Origin: an uncultured Blautia sp.
GTDB lineage: Bacteria; Bacillota; Clostridia; Lachnospirales; Lachnospiraceae
Assembly: GCF_947654165.1 (NCBI RefSeq)
Contig: NZ_CANTKB010000018.1
Coordinates: forward strand, 9,343-73,342
DNA: 64,000 nucleotides
Direction of reading: 5' to 3'
The notes under the pieces were generated by a model, which made no database searches, was not told the DNA's origin, and was given only the letters and a program-made list of their open reading frames with translations. This document shows positions 24,494 through 33,369 of the stretch, in pieces (the first letter of the stretch is position 1; each line of letters begins with the position of its first letter). The position numbers were made by a program, and so were the translations under genes.

Positions 24494-26770
24494 ATGACAG
24501 TTGAAGAATGGCTGGGCGAAGAAAACCAGCTTGGTACAGACATTTGGACAAAAAAGTACCGTAATGAAGGCGAAGATTTTGAGGCGTGGGTGCAGAGAAT
24601 CAGCGGCGGAAATGAAGAAATCGGGAAATATATTAAAGAGAAAAAGTTTTTATTCGGAGGACGAATTTTATCAAACAGAGGACTGCATAAGCAGGGCAGA
24701 AAGGTAACTTATTCCAATTGCTATGTAATTGCACCTCCGGAGGATGAAATTGAAGATATATTTGATTGTGCAAAAAAACTTGCCCGTACCTACAGCTACG
24801 GAGGAGGATGCGGCATTGATATCTCAAAACTTAGTCCAAGAGGAGCCAAGATCAATAATGCGGCAAAAGAAACCAGCGGGGCAGTGTCCTTTATGGAATT
24901 GTATTCTCTGGTAACTGCTCTGATCGGTCAGAATGGCAGACGCGGGGCACTGATGATCTCTATTGACTGCTCTCATCCGGACGTGACGGAGTTTATCGAA
25001 TTAAAGACAGATCTGGATAAAGTAACCAAAGCAAATATCTCTATCCGGATCCATGAAGATTTTATGAAAGCAGTAAAGAATAATGAGGAGTACCTTCTTC
25101 ACTATACCAGAGAGACCACAGGCGAAGTGATTGAAAAAAAAGTCAATGCCAGAGATTTGTTTCGGAGAATCACAGAAACTAACTGGGATTATGCGGAACC
25201 GGGAGCTTTGTTCTGGGACAGGGTAGAGAGCTGGAATCTTCTGAGCAATACAAAGGAATTTTCCTATGCAGGTGTAAATCCATGTGCAGAGGAGCCGTTG
25301 CCGGCAGGAGGAAGCTGTCTTCTGGGAAGTATAAACCTTTCTGCTTTTGTTGAAAATCCTTTTACAGAAGAAGCATATTTTGACTTTGATGAGTTTAAGA
25401 AATGTGTACGGGCTTCTGTAAAAGCATTGAATGAAGTGCTGGAAGAAGGGCTGCCCCTGCATCCCCTGAAAGAGCAGAGAGAAAGCGTGGAACAGTGGAG
25501 ACAGATCGGCCTTGGAATCATGGGACTTGCAGATGCATTGCTGAAGCTTGGACTTACCTATGGGGAAGAAGATGCGGTAGAGATGTGCGATAAGATTGGT
25601 TTCGCTATGGCGGATACAGCCATTGCCGCCTCTGCAAAGCTGGCAAAACAATTGGGAGCATTTCCGAAATGCAATGCAGATGAGATCATGACAACCCCGT
25701 ATTTCCTTGCAAATACCACAGAAATGACAAGAGAACTGGTGAGAAAATATGGCTTGAGAAACTCACAGCTTCTTACAATTGCACCTACAGGAACTCTGTC
25801 TACAATGCTGGGAATTTCCGGTGGAATAGAGCCGGTCTATGCGAATTATTATGAGCGTAAGACAGAATCTCTGCACGGAACAGATGTATATTATAAGGTG
25901 TATACTAAAATTGTGGAAGATTATATGAAGCGTTATGGAATTACCAGTGATAAAGAACTTCCGGATTATTTTGTTACTGCTATGACCCTGGATTACCGTC
26001 AGAGAATTGACATGCAGGCTGTATGGCAGACCCATATTGATGCATCTATCAGTTCTACGGTAAATGTTCCAAACAGCTTTACCATAGAAGAAACAGAAAG
26101 CCTTTATACCTATGCTTTTGAGCAGGGACTGAAGGGAATCACCATCTTCCGTGACGGATGCAAACGAATTGGAATTTTGAATACCAAAGAGACCAAAACA
26201 GTCACAGCAGGTGACGGACTAAAGAGAGGGGAAATCCTTCTGGTAACCGATGATGTCATTGGTAAAAAGCGTAAACTGATCACAGGATGCGGCAGTCTTC
26301 ACTGTATTGCTCTGTTTGACCCTCATACAGGAGCACTTTTAGAAACCTATTTAAGCAAAGGCTCTACCGGAGGATGCAACAACTTCATGGTGGGACTTTC
26401 CAGAATGATCTCCATTAGTGCCAGAGGCGGAATTTCCATAGAAACCATTGTGGATCAGTTGAATTCCAGTGGCTCTTGTCCATCTTATACGGCCAGAAAA
26501 GTAACGAGAAAAGACACCAGCAAAGGTGCATGCTGTCCGATGGCAGTGGGAAATGCTCTGATGGATATGTACAAAGAGATGCAGGCTGAATTAGCTGAGA
26601 AACAGCAGGCAAATGAAACCGTAAAGGTGAAAAAAGCTCCAAAACCAAAGGCGGTTCCTGCAGCAGAAAGTTCAGAGATCAAAAGCTACTGTCCGGAATG
26701 CGGAGAGCCTCTGAACTTTGAAGAGGGATGTAATATCTGTAAAAATTGTGGATGGAGTAAATGCCACTAA
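24494..26770 (+). CDS. nrdJ: Adenosylcobalamin-dependent (class II) ribonucleotide reductase
   Basis: 758 residues. Reduces ribonucleotides to deoxyribonucleotides using a thiyl radical made from adenosylcobalamin; works with or without oxygen. Visible: substrate-binding N-terminal SNCYVIAPPEDE, the radical site NPCAEEPLPAGGSC (Asn262, Cys264, Glu266), and the barrel IAPTGTLSTMLGISGGIEPV. After the barrel comes the TSCPD-type domain (SGSCPSYTARKVTRKD) and a C-terminal zinc ribbon (CPECG...CKNCGWSKC). There is no ATP-cone at the N terminus, so overall activity control by ATP/dATP may be absent. Start has GAGGAGG upstream; terminator follows. Confidence 0.95.
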   Translation: MTVEEWLGEENQLGTDIWTKKYRNEGEDFEAWVQRISGGNEEIGKYIKEKKFLFGGRILSNRGLHKQGRKVTYSNCYVIAPPEDEIEDIFDCAKKLARTYSYGGGCGIDISKLSPRGAKINNAAKETSGAVSFMELYSLVTALIGQNGRRGALMISIDCSHPDVTEFIELKTDLDKVTKANISIRIHEDFMKAVKNNEEYLLHYTRETTGEVIEKKVNARDLFRRITETNWDYAEPGALFWDRVESWNLLSNTKEFSYAGVNPCAEEPLPAGGSCLLGSINLSAFVENPFTEEAYFDFDEFKKCVRASVKALNEVLEEGLPLHPLKEQRESVEQWRQIGLGIMGLADALLKLGLTYGEEDAVEMCDKIGFAMADTAIAASAKLAKQLGAFPKCNADEIMTTPYFLANTTEMTRELVRKYGLRNSQLLTIAPTGTLSTMLGISGGIEPVYANYYERKTESLHGTDVYYKVYTKIVEDYMKRYGITSDKELPDYFVTAMTLDYRQRIDMQAVWQTHIDASISSTVNVPNSFTIEETESLYTYAFEQGLKGITIFRDGCKRIGILNTKETKTVTAGDGLKRGEILLVTDDVIGKKRKLITGCGSLHCIALFDPHTGALLETYLSKGSTGGCNNFMVGLSRMISISARGGISIETIVDQLNSSGSCPSYTARKVTRKDTSKGACCPMAVGNALMDMYKEMQAELAEKQQANETVKVKKAPKPKAVPAAESSEIKSYCPECGEPLNFEEGCNICKNCGWSKCH

Positions 26771-26781
26771 ATAATATTAGA

Positions 26782-26820
26782 AAAGGCTGGAATGTGAGAT
26801 TTCCCGCCTTTCTTATTTTC
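26782..26820 (+). terminator. Terminator after nrdJ
   Basis: AAAGGC/GCCTTT outer stem with GGAA/TTCC inner stem, then TCTTATTTT. Confidence 0.8.
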
Positions 26821-26844
26821 ACGGAGCAGCATCTGTGTTACAAT
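26816..26844 (+). promoter_or_regulatory. Promoter for the three small genes
   Basis: TTTTCA (26816-26821), 17-base spacer, TACAAT (26839-26844); the weak -35 overlaps the T-tract of the terminator. Confidence 0.45.
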
Positions 26845-26872
26845 GGAAAAAAGCCAAAAAGGGGGAATGAGA

Positions 26873-27343
26873 ATGAAATTGATCTTTAAACAGAGACTTT
26901 TTTCCTGGTTTGACAGTTATGATATTTATGATGAACAAGGTAATGTTGTGTTTACGGTAAAAGGAGAATTGAGTTTTGGACATTGCCTTCGTATTCTTGA
27001 CAGTACAGGACAATACGTGGGTACAGTGAAGGAAAAGATCCTTACGTTTATGCCAAAATTTGAACTATATGAAGGAGAACAATACCGGGGATGCATACAG
27101 AAGGAAATAACACTTTTTCGACCCAGGTACAGAATCGATTTTAATGGCTGGGATGTTTCCGGAAACATGATGGAGTGGGATTATGAGATTCGAGATCAGA
27201 ACGGGTTTACGGTAGCCATTGTCAGCAAAGATGTTTTTCGTTTTACAGATACCTATGTTTTGGACATCGGTCTTCCGGAGGACAGCCTGTATGTGGTGAT
27301 GCTGGTATTAGCGATTGATGCGGAGAAATGTTCCAGAGACTAA
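26873..27343 (+). CDS. LURP-one-related (tubby-like fold) protein
   Basis: About 156 residues, beginning KLIFKQRLFSWFDSYDIYDE and continuing with repeated beta-strand units such as GNVVFTVKGELSFGHCLRI and GQYVGTVKEKILTFMPKF, the pattern of the LURP-one-related/YxjI family, a small version of the tubby beta-barrel. No catalytic residues are known for this fold; in bacteria its role is unclear. Start 26873 is chosen because GGGGG lies seven bases upstream; ATG 26867 is too close to it. First of three small co-directed genes. Confidence 0.75.
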   Translation: MKLIFKQRLFSWFDSYDIYDEQGNVVFTVKGELSFGHCLRILDSTGQYVGTVKEKILTFMPKFELYEGEQYRGCIQKEITLFRPRYRIDFNGWDVSGNMMEWDYEIRDQNGFTVAIVSKDVFRFTDTYVLDIGLPEDSLYVVMLVLAIDAEKCSRD

Positions 27344-27364
27344 AGATGAAAAGGAGTGACTACA

Positions 27365-27604
27365 GTGCGTTTGGAGAGAGTACAGAAAGTACTGAAAGAA
27401 AAGGGATTTCCCTTTACCTATGTGGAAGAAGATGGCTGCGGAAGCGTCAATTTTGAATATCGAGGTGTGGTGTATCATGTGTGGGAATTCTGCGAAGACG
27501 GACTCTGGGGTGCGGAGACCAACGTAAGAAACATTGGAAGACACGAGGATATTTCCGGTGATTATGAGACGGAAATCATGGACCTTATCCAATCATGGAA
27601 GTAA
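27365..27604 (+). CDS. Small conserved-looking protein of unknown function
   Basis: 79 residues starting with GTG at 27365 (AAAGGAG eight bases upstream); a GTG at 27356 overlaps the RBS. Acidic, with a compact mixed pattern: RLERVQKVLKEKGFPFTYVE, then VNFEYRGVVYHVWEFCEDG and GDYETEIMDLIQSW. Single domain, no signal peptide or membrane segment. Not recognised. Tight spacing (21 bases after the LURP-one gene, 19 before the next) suggests one operon. Confidence 0.65.
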   Translation: MRLERVQKVLKEKGFPFTYVEEDGCGSVNFEYRGVVYHVWEFCEDGLWGAETNVRNIGRHEDISGDYETEIMDLIQSWK

Positions 27605-27623
27605 AAATGAGAAGGTGATAACA

Positions 27624-28265
27624 GTGGAAAACGAAACGATTATGTCGAATTATGACCGGCAGGTTGATATCGGGAGAAATATTTTTATGGGGTATGATCA
27701 GGATAAGATTATCCGAAAATTTCAGCTCTGTTCAGACCAGAAATGGATTTTCCTGGATTATCTGAATACCTCTTACAGAATCAGCCGTAAAGATGGAAAG
27801 ATAGAAGCATATCAGAAAGACGATACATGGCTGGAGTGTCGTTCCTACGATACGGTGATGACCATTTATGACCTGCTGTGTTTTGCAAAAAATGAGACAG
27901 CACCTGCCTTATCCGGGGAGTGGCAGACCATTGGGAATTTTGCGGTGGGAAGCAGTCCCGGGACAGGAACTTTTACAAAGAAGTATGCAAAACAGTTCCA
28001 AAACTCTGCGGAAAAATTAAAAACAGCCTGCGAAAAACTTGGAGGAATCATCCAAAAACCTATGGCAAGGGCAGATGTTACCTGTCTGATTCCAGTCACT
28101 TCCTATTTTTCGATACTGCTTCAGTTCTGGGATGGAGACGAAGAATTTGAGCCGGAATTAGTGCTTTTGTGGGATAAAAACAGCAATCAGTTTTTACATT
28201 TTGAGACAATGTTTTATCTTCAGGGAGATTTGCTGGACAGAATAAAAAATAAATTAGAGGAATAA
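27624..28265 (+). CDS. DUF3786-domain protein
   Basis: 213 residues from GTG 27624 (GAAGGTG seven bases upstream; ATG 27642 is possible). The opening MSNYDRQVDIGRNIFMGYD, the segment KWIFLDYLNTSYRISRKDG, VMTIYDLLCFAKNETAPALS and the C-terminal ILLQFWDGDEEFEPELVLLW match the DUF3786 family of anaerobes, for which no function is established. Soluble. Last gene of the small operon, just ahead of the thiamine riboswitch promoter. Confidence 0.75.
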   Translation: MENETIMSNYDRQVDIGRNIFMGYDQDKIIRKFQLCSDQKWIFLDYLNTSYRISRKDGKIEAYQKDDTWLECRSYDTVMTIYDLLCFAKNETAPALSGEWQTIGNFAVGSSPGTGTFTKKYAKQFQNSAEKLKTACEKLGGIIQKPMARADVTCLIPVTSYFSILLQFWDGDEEFEPELVLLWDKNSNQFLHFETMFYLQGDLLDRIKNKLEE

Positions 28266-28266
28266 C

Positions 28267-28295
28267 TTGCAATTTGTCAAATAATTGTGTATGAT
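28267..28295 (+). promoter_or_regulatory. Promoter of the thiamine operon
   Basis: TTGCAA (28267-28272), 17-base spacer, TATGAT (28290-28295), starting two bases after the previous stop codon; RNA would begin about 28302, just ahead of the aptamer. Confidence 0.7.
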
Positions 28296-28311
28296 AGAGA
28301 AAAATTGAACA

Positions 28312-28397
28312 GACGGGAGCTTGTATGACAGGCTGAGAGGAAGGTATGACCTTCGACCGATAACCTGATTTGGATAATGCCAACGTAGGGATGCCTG
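28312..28397 (+). ncRNA. TPP riboswitch (THI element)
   Basis: Contains the conserved core GGCTGAGAGG (28331-28340), a variable 5-bp hairpin (GAAGG/CCTTC), GACCG (28355-28359), then ACCTGATTTGGATAATGCC and AACGTAGGGA at 28382-28391. These are the universally conserved pyrimidine- and pyrophosphate-binding segments. It senses thiamine pyrophosphate and controls thiW-thiM-thiE-thiC. Confidence 0.97.
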
Positions 28398-28423
28398 AAA
28401 TATGGAAAGAGTGTATGGATGGG

Positions 28424-28452
28424 AGCTGCCAGATCAGGCAGCTTCTTTTTTT
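28424..28452 (+). terminator. Riboswitch-controlled terminator
   Basis: AGCTGCC (28424-28430), loop AGATCA, GGCAGCT (28437-28443), TC and seven T. Expression platform of the TPP riboswitch. Confidence 0.88.
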
Positions 28453-28636
28453 ACCATTTTTAGGAAAGGATGTGATGAATATTGTATCCCGAGTGTATTC
28501 GGGCGGATAGAAGGGGAGCGCCTTGTGTCTTGTATTTCTGCGATGGGAACCCGTGTTTCGGGGTGAGAGGAGAAAATGGATTCTCGACCGCACGAAGCGG
28601 ATGCTGCTTCGGATAAATGCGAAAAGAGGTAAGAAA
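28453..28636 (+). other. Structured leader between TPP terminator and thiW; TPP-aptamer-like second element
   Basis: No gene fits here. Several hairpins are visible: CCCGA/TCGGG near 28483-28503, CCCG/CGGG (28550-28562), GAGAA/TTCTC (28570-28585) and CGAAGC/GCTTCG (28593-28611). The order hairpin, TGAGAGG (28564-28570), 5-bp hairpin, GACCG (28586-28590), hairpin, GGATAAATGC (28611-28620), AAAAGAGG repeats the order of conserved blocks in the TPP riboswitch just upstream, with changes in core positions. It may be a degenerate duplicate. Confidence 0.35.
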
Positions 28637-29176
28637 ATGAAAAATTCAAAAGGTTTATTAAAAATGGTAGTTCTCTCTATGCTGGTTGCACTCGGAGTGG
28701 TAATTTCACCACTGTTAAGAGTTGAAGGAATGTGTCCAATGGCACATTTTATCAATATTGTATGTTCTGTTTTTCTGGGGCCATGGTATTCTCTGCTTTG
28801 TGCAGTATTAATTGGAGTTATCCGTATGATGACTATGGGAATTCCTCCATTGGCATTAACCGGAGCTGTATTTGGGGCATTTTTGTCAGGTGTATTTTAT
28901 AGAATTTCCAAAGGAAATCTGATCTGTGCGGTACTTGGAGAAGTCATTGGTACAGGAATTATCGGTGCCATTGTATCTTATCCGGTTATGACTTTTTTGT
29001 GGGGAAAAGAAGGTTTGAGCTGGATGTTTTATGTTCCGTCTTTTCTCTGTGGAACGTTGATCGGAGGAAGTATTGCATATTTATTCCTGAGAAAATTAGC
29101 CGGAAATGGAATGCTCGGCAATATCCAGGTTATGTTAGAAGCTAAAAGCTATCAAAAGTGTAAAGAAGGTAACTAA
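28637..29176 (+). CDS. thiW: ThiW, substrate-binding subunit of an ECF thiazole transporter
   Basis: 179 residues, five to six hydrophobic segments, typical of energy-coupling-factor S components. KMVVLSMLVALGVVISPLLR followed by VEGMCPMAHFINIVCSVFLG is the ThiW family signature. Takes up the thiazole precursor (hydroxyethylthiazole) of thiamine; it needs the shared ECF module (EcfA/A'/T), which is not in this window. ATG 28637 has AGAGGT upstream. First gene under the TPP riboswitch and directly before thiM, whose product phosphorylates the imported thiazole. Confidence 0.93.
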   Translation: MKNSKGLLKMVVLSMLVALGVVISPLLRVEGMCPMAHFINIVCSVFLGPWYSLLCAVLIGVIRMMTMGIPPLALTGAVFGAFLSGVFYRISKGNLICAVLGEVIGTGIIGAIVSYPVMTFLWGKEGLSWMFYVPSFLCGTLIGGSIAYLFLRKLAGNGMLGNIQVMLEAKSYQKCKEGN

Positions 29177-29177
29177 T

Positions 29178-29981
29178 ATGTTTCATCAACTGTGTAAAAA
29201 GGTGAAAGAGTGTCATCCACTGATTCATTGTATAACAAATCCCATCTCGATCCATCAGTGTGCCAATGGGATTCTTGCGGTAGGAGGAAGACCTATTATG
29301 GCAGAACATCCGGAAGAAGCTGCAGAGATTACAGAGAAAGCTGACGCATTGATGCTGAATCTGGGAAACATTACGGATGTAAGAATGAAATCTATGAAAA
29401 TAGCTGCCAAAACAGCTAAGTGCTGTCATATTCCTATTCTGCTGGATCTGGTAGGAATTGCATGTTCCAAGCTTCGCAGAGACTATGGTTTAGAACTGAT
29501 CAAGGTGGCTGTGCCCACTGTGATCAAAGGAAATTATTCTGAGATACATGCACTTTATCATGAAGAATACCGTGCATCCGGTGTAGATGCGGAGAATTCT
29601 CTGGAGAAGAATGTAATTGCACTGGAAGCATCAGAATTGGCCTTGAAATATCATACGATCGTTCTTGTAAGCGGTGAGGTCGACATCATTACAGATGGAG
29701 AACAGCTTCTATATATGAAAAATGGTTCCCCGCAGTTAGCAACTGTTACAGGAACAGGATGTATGCTCGGTGCCTTATGTGCCTGCTATTTATCTGTCTG
29801 TCAGGATTTATCTGCCGCTGCTGCTGCGTGTGGTGTTTTGGGAATCAGTGGTGAACAGGCGGAGACAGACAAAGGTTCCGGAACTTTTATGGTAAATTTA
29901 ATGGATGCGTTGTCAACTCTAGGTGAAGACGAATTAAAAAAACAGATAAAAATGGAGATGATAAAACTTGAAAGATTATAA
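29178..29981 (+). CDS. thiM: Hydroxyethylthiazole kinase
   Basis: 267 residues. Phosphorylates 4-methyl-5-(2-hydroxyethyl)thiazole with ATP to the thiazole phosphate used by ThiE. Motifs: HCITNPISIHQCANGILAVG at the N terminus, ALMLNLGNI, PTVIKGNYSEI, and the anion-hole ATVTGTGCMLGAL with the catalytic cysteine region. One base after the thiW stop; overlaps thiE by 14 bases. A salvage enzyme, consistent with the ThiW transporter. Confidence 0.96.
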   Translation: MFHQLCKKVKECHPLIHCITNPISIHQCANGILAVGGRPIMAEHPEEAAEITEKADALMLNLGNITDVRMKSMKIAAKTAKCCHIPILLDLVGIACSKLRRDYGLELIKVAVPTVIKGNYSEIHALYHEEYRASGVDAENSLEKNVIALEASELALKYHTIVLVSGEVDIITDGEQLLYMKNGSPQLATVTGTGCMLGALCACYLSVCQDLSAAAAACGVLGISGEQAETDKGSGTFMVNLMDALSTLGEDELKKQIKMEMIKLERL

Positions 29982-30606
29982 TCTGAACCTGTATTTTATA
30001 ACAGACAGTACCGGCTTGTCAGAAAAACAATTTCTGGAAAAAGTCGAATCAGCACTGCAGGGAAAAGTAAGTCTCGTACAGCTAAGGGAAAAAGAAAAAA
30101 GCACAAGAGATTACATAAAACTGGCAGAAAAGGTACATCAATTGACACAGAAGTATAAGATTCCTTTGATTATTGATGACAGGATTGATGTGGCAATGGC
30201 AATGAATGCAGAAGGGGTTCATCTGGGACAAAGTGATATGCCGGTAAAGACGGCCAGAAAGATTCTTGGACCGGATAAGATCATCGGTGCTACAGCAAAG
30301 ACTGTGGAACAGGCCAGGGAAGCCTATGAGCAGGGAGCTGATTATCTGGGAGTGGGTGCCATTTATCCTACTACAACGAAGGTAAAAACCATACTTACAT
30401 CTACAGAAACACTGGCAGATATCTGTCATGCAGTACCTATTCCTGCAAATGCCATCGGTGGGCTGAATAAAGATAATATTGATGTTTTGCAGGGGATTCC
30501 CATTGCAGGAATCTGTGTGGTATCTGCAATTATGAAAGCAGAAAACCCGAAACAGGCGGCAGAAGAACTGAACAGAGCGATCAAAAATCAGTTAGGAATC
30601 GGATGA
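29968..30606 (+). CDS. thiE: Thiamine-phosphate synthase
   Basis: 212 residues from a TTG start inside the thiM 3' end (GGAG eleven bases upstream). Joins hydroxymethylpyrimidine pyrophosphate and thiazole phosphate to thiamine phosphate. TIM-barrel landmarks: LYFITDS, VQLREKEKSTRDYI, LIIDDRIDVAMAMNAEGVHLGQSDM, IIGATAKTVEQA and the phosphate loop AIGGLNKDNI. Length is normal. Coupled translation with thiM suggests matched amounts. Confidence 0.95.
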   Translation: MKDYNLNLYFITDSTGLSEKQFLEKVESALQGKVSLVQLREKEKSTRDYIKLAEKVHQLTQKYKIPLIIDDRIDVAMAMNAEGVHLGQSDMPVKTARKILGPDKIIGATAKTVEQAREAYEQGADYLGVGAIYPTTTKVKTILTSTETLADICHAVPIPANAIGGLNKDNIDVLQGIPIAGICVVSAIMKAENPKQAAEELNRAIKNQLGIG

Positions 30607-30621
30607 AAGGAAAAAGAACCT

Positions 30622-31926
30622 ATGAGAAATTATACAACACAGATGGAAGCAGCGAGAAAAGGCATTATCACACTGGAAATGAAAGCAGTTGCCAAAAAAG
30701 AATATCGTACAGAAGAAGAAATTCGTGATCTGGTGGCAAAAGGACAGGTGGCGATTTGTGCAAATAAACTTCATACCTGCATTGAGCCAAACGGTGTAGG
30801 TTCGATGCTCCGGACAAAAATCAATGTAAATCTTGGAGTTTCCCGTGACTGTAAAGATTATGATATTGAAATGCAGAAAGTGATGGAAGCAGTAAACATG
30901 GGAGCAGAAGCCATTATGGATCTTTCTTCTCACGGTGATACACAGCCGTTTCGAAGAAAGCTGACAAAAGAATGCCCGGCTATGATCGGTACGGTTCCGG
31001 TCTATGACAGTGTAATTCATTACCAAAGGGATTTGGCAACACTTACTGCAAAAGATTTTATTGATGTAGTAAGACTTCATGCAGAAGACGGTGTGGATTT
31101 TGTTACATTACACTGTGGAATCACAAGAAAAACCATTGAGCAGATCAAAAAACACAAAAGAAAAATGAATATTGTGTCAAGAGGCGGTTCCCTTGTGTTT
31201 GCATGGATGAGCATGACGGGAGAAGAAAATCCGTTTTATGAATATTTCGATGAGATTCTTGATATCTGCCGGGAATATGATGTGACGATTTCTCTTGGAG
31301 ATGCATGTCGTCCAGGATGTCTTGCGGATGGAAGTGATGTATGTCAGATTGAAGAATTAGTACGTTTGGGAGAATTGACAAAACGTGCATGGGAGAAGGA
31401 TGTTCAGGTTATGGTAGAAGGACCGGGGCATATGCCTATGGATCAGATTGAGGCTAATATGAAGATTCAGCAGAGCATCTGTATGGGAGCACCTTTCTAT
31501 GTACTTGGACCTATTGTTACCGATATTGCACCTGGGTATGATCATATCACAGCCGCCATCGGCGGGGCTATGGCAGCGGCAGCAGGAGCAGCCTTTTTAT
31601 GCTATGTCACACCTGCAGAGCATCTGGCACTGCCCAATGTAGATGATGTAAAGCAGGGGATTATTGCATCTCGTATTGCAGCCCATGCGGCTGATATTGC
31701 CAAGAAGATTCCTCATGCAAGGGATCTGGATGATGCCATGGGAGATGCCAGACGTACCTTTGATTGGGAGAAACAGTGGGAATGTGCCATAGATCCGGAA
31801 ACGGCAAAAAGCATTCGTGACAGCAGAGCTCCGGAGCAGGAGGACAGTTGTTCCATGTGCGGAAAATTCTGTGCGGTGAGAAGTATGAATAAGGCACTGA
31901 GCGGAGAGTATATTGATATTTTGTAA
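30622..31926 (+). CDS. thiC: Phosphomethylpyrimidine synthase
   Basis: 434 residues, the short clostridial form. Radical SAM enzyme turning aminoimidazole ribotide into hydroxymethylpyrimidine phosphate. Core segments include MDLSSHGDTQPFRRKL, GVDFVTLHCGITRK, SRGGSLVFAWM, SLGDACRPGC, EGPGHMPMDQIEANM, and the C-terminal cluster site CSMCGKFCAVR. With ThiW/ThiM for thiazole and ThiC for pyrimidine, this operon makes thiamine from imported thiazole; the HMP-P kinase ThiD must be elsewhere. Confidence 0.97.
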   Translation: MRNYTTQMEAARKGIITLEMKAVAKKEYRTEEEIRDLVAKGQVAICANKLHTCIEPNGVGSMLRTKINVNLGVSRDCKDYDIEMQKVMEAVNMGAEAIMDLSSHGDTQPFRRKLTKECPAMIGTVPVYDSVIHYQRDLATLTAKDFIDVVRLHAEDGVDFVTLHCGITRKTIEQIKKHKRKMNIVSRGGSLVFAWMSMTGEENPFYEYFDEILDICREYDVTISLGDACRPGCLADGSDVCQIEELVRLGELTKRAWEKDVQVMVEGPGHMPMDQIEANMKIQQSICMGAPFYVLGPIVTDIAPGYDHITAAIGGAMAAAAGAAFLCYVTPAEHLALPNVDDVKQGIIASRIAAHAADIAKKIPHARDLDDAMGDARRTFDWEKQWECAIDPETAKSIRDSRAPEQEDSCSMCGKFCAVRSMNKALSGEYIDIL

Positions 31927-31933
31927 AATCATC

Positions 31934-31962
31934 TTGTTTGTCAGATTTCTTCGTGATAGAAT
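31934..31962 (+). promoter_or_regulatory. Promoter of the second MATE gene
   Basis: TTGTTT (31934-31939), 17-base spacer, TAGAAT (31957-31962). No terminator is seen after thiC, so read-through is possible. Confidence 0.55.
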
Positions 31963-32000
31963 CGTAAGTATGAATAATTTATAATAATTTGAGGGTACTT

Positions 32001-33350
32001 ATGAAACAGAAGACAAGAGATATGACCCAGGGGAAACCGGCAGGAATCATCGTTTCCTTTGCCATTCCCCTGATGCTTGGAAATGTATTTCAACAAATGT
32101 ACACGGTGATGGACAGCGTCATTGTGGGAAGAGGTGTAGGAGTAGAAGCACTGGCAGCACTGGGGACTTCGGACTGGATCAGCTTTACAGCGATGGGGGG
32201 AATTACCGGTATTGCACAGGGCTTTTCCGTGCTTATTGCACAATATTTTGGGGCAAAAGACGAAAAAGGGATGAAAAAAACTATTGCCATGTCAGTATGG
32301 TCAGGAGTGGGAATCACACTGATTTTGATGGCTTTGTTTTTAGGAAATCTTGGCAGGCTGCTGAGCCTTTTGAGGGTACCAGATAATATCTGGGAAGATT
32401 CTTATCATTATCTTTTTATTTTATCGATTGGACTTGCAGCGACAGCCTTTTATAATATTTCTTCCGGCATTCTCAGGGCTATGGGAGACAGCCAGACGCC
32501 TTTACGTGCTATGGTGATCGCCTCGGTCACAAACATTATACTGGATCTTTTGTTTGTCATGGGCTTTCACTGGGGTGTGGAAGGAGCGGCCATTGCTACG
32601 GTCACGGCTCAGGTCTGCTCCGGTGCTATCTGTACAGCACAGCTTGGAAAATATGGGATATGGAAAATAGAAAAAGAAGACTGGAAATGGGACTGGGAGC
32701 TGGTAAAGAGACTGCTGGCACTGGGACTTCCGGTTGCTTTTCAGAACGTGATCATTGGTTTTGGCGGAATTGTCATTCAGTATGTAATCAATGGTTTTGG
32801 ATTCCTTTATGTGGCAGGTTTCACAGCTACAAACAAGCTGTACGGATTGTTTGAGCTGGCTGCAGTGTCCTTTGGCTATGCCACGTCTTCTTTTGTGGGA
32901 CAGAATCTTGGTGCAGAGGAGTATGGCAGAATCAAAGAAGGAGTCCGGGCATCTGCGGTTATTTCTGTAGTCATTGCGGTAATCATAGGAGGGATTCTTC
33001 TGGTGTTCGGAAAGGGAATTCTTCAGATTTTTATTTCAAAAGAGGCTGCTCATGCAGAAGCAGTATTAGAGATTGCCTATCATTATCTGGCTGTGATGGC
33101 AGTAACCCTGGTTATCTTATATTTGCTGCACATATACAGGTCAGCTCTTCAGGGAATGGGGGATACAGTGATTCCTATGTTTTCCGGAATCGCAGAACTG
33201 GTGATGAGGATTACCATTGCTCTGACCTTGCCTATGATCATTGGAAAAGACGGAATTTATTATGCGGAAACAGGGGCATGGCTAGGAGCTGCAATTCTTC
33301 TGGTGGCAGCATATTACTGGCGTATCAGAAAGATGCACGAAAAGAAATAA
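32001..33350 (+). CDS. MATE-family efflux protein
   Basis: 449 residues with 12 membrane segments; the N terminus KTRDMTQGKPAGIIVSFAIP and the first-helix region MLGNVFQQMYTVMDSVIVG are typical of a large clostridial MATE group. Expected to export drugs or metabolites with Na+ or H+. ATG 32001 with GAGGG upstream; the TTG at 31989 has no RBS. Second of three MATE genes here; sequence differs clearly from the one at 16.9 kb. Confidence 0.9.
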   Translation: MKQKTRDMTQGKPAGIIVSFAIPLMLGNVFQQMYTVMDSVIVGRGVGVEALAALGTSDWISFTAMGGITGIAQGFSVLIAQYFGAKDEKGMKKTIAMSVWSGVGITLILMALFLGNLGRLLSLLRVPDNIWEDSYHYLFILSIGLAATAFYNISSGILRAMGDSQTPLRAMVIASVTNIILDLLFVMGFHWGVEGAAIATVTAQVCSGAICTAQLGKYGIWKIEKEDWKWDWELVKRLLALGLPVAFQNVIIGFGGIVIQYVINGFGFLYVAGFTATNKLYGLFELAAVSFGYATSSFVGQNLGAEEYGRIKEGVRASAVISVVIAVIIGGILLVFGKGILQIFISKEAAHAEAVLEIAYHYLAVMAVTLVILYLLHIYRSALQGMGDTVIPMFSGIAELVMRITIALTLPMIIGKDGIYYAETGAWLGAAILLVAAYYWRIRKMHEKK

Positions 33351-33369
33351 TAGAAAAGGAATATGGGAA

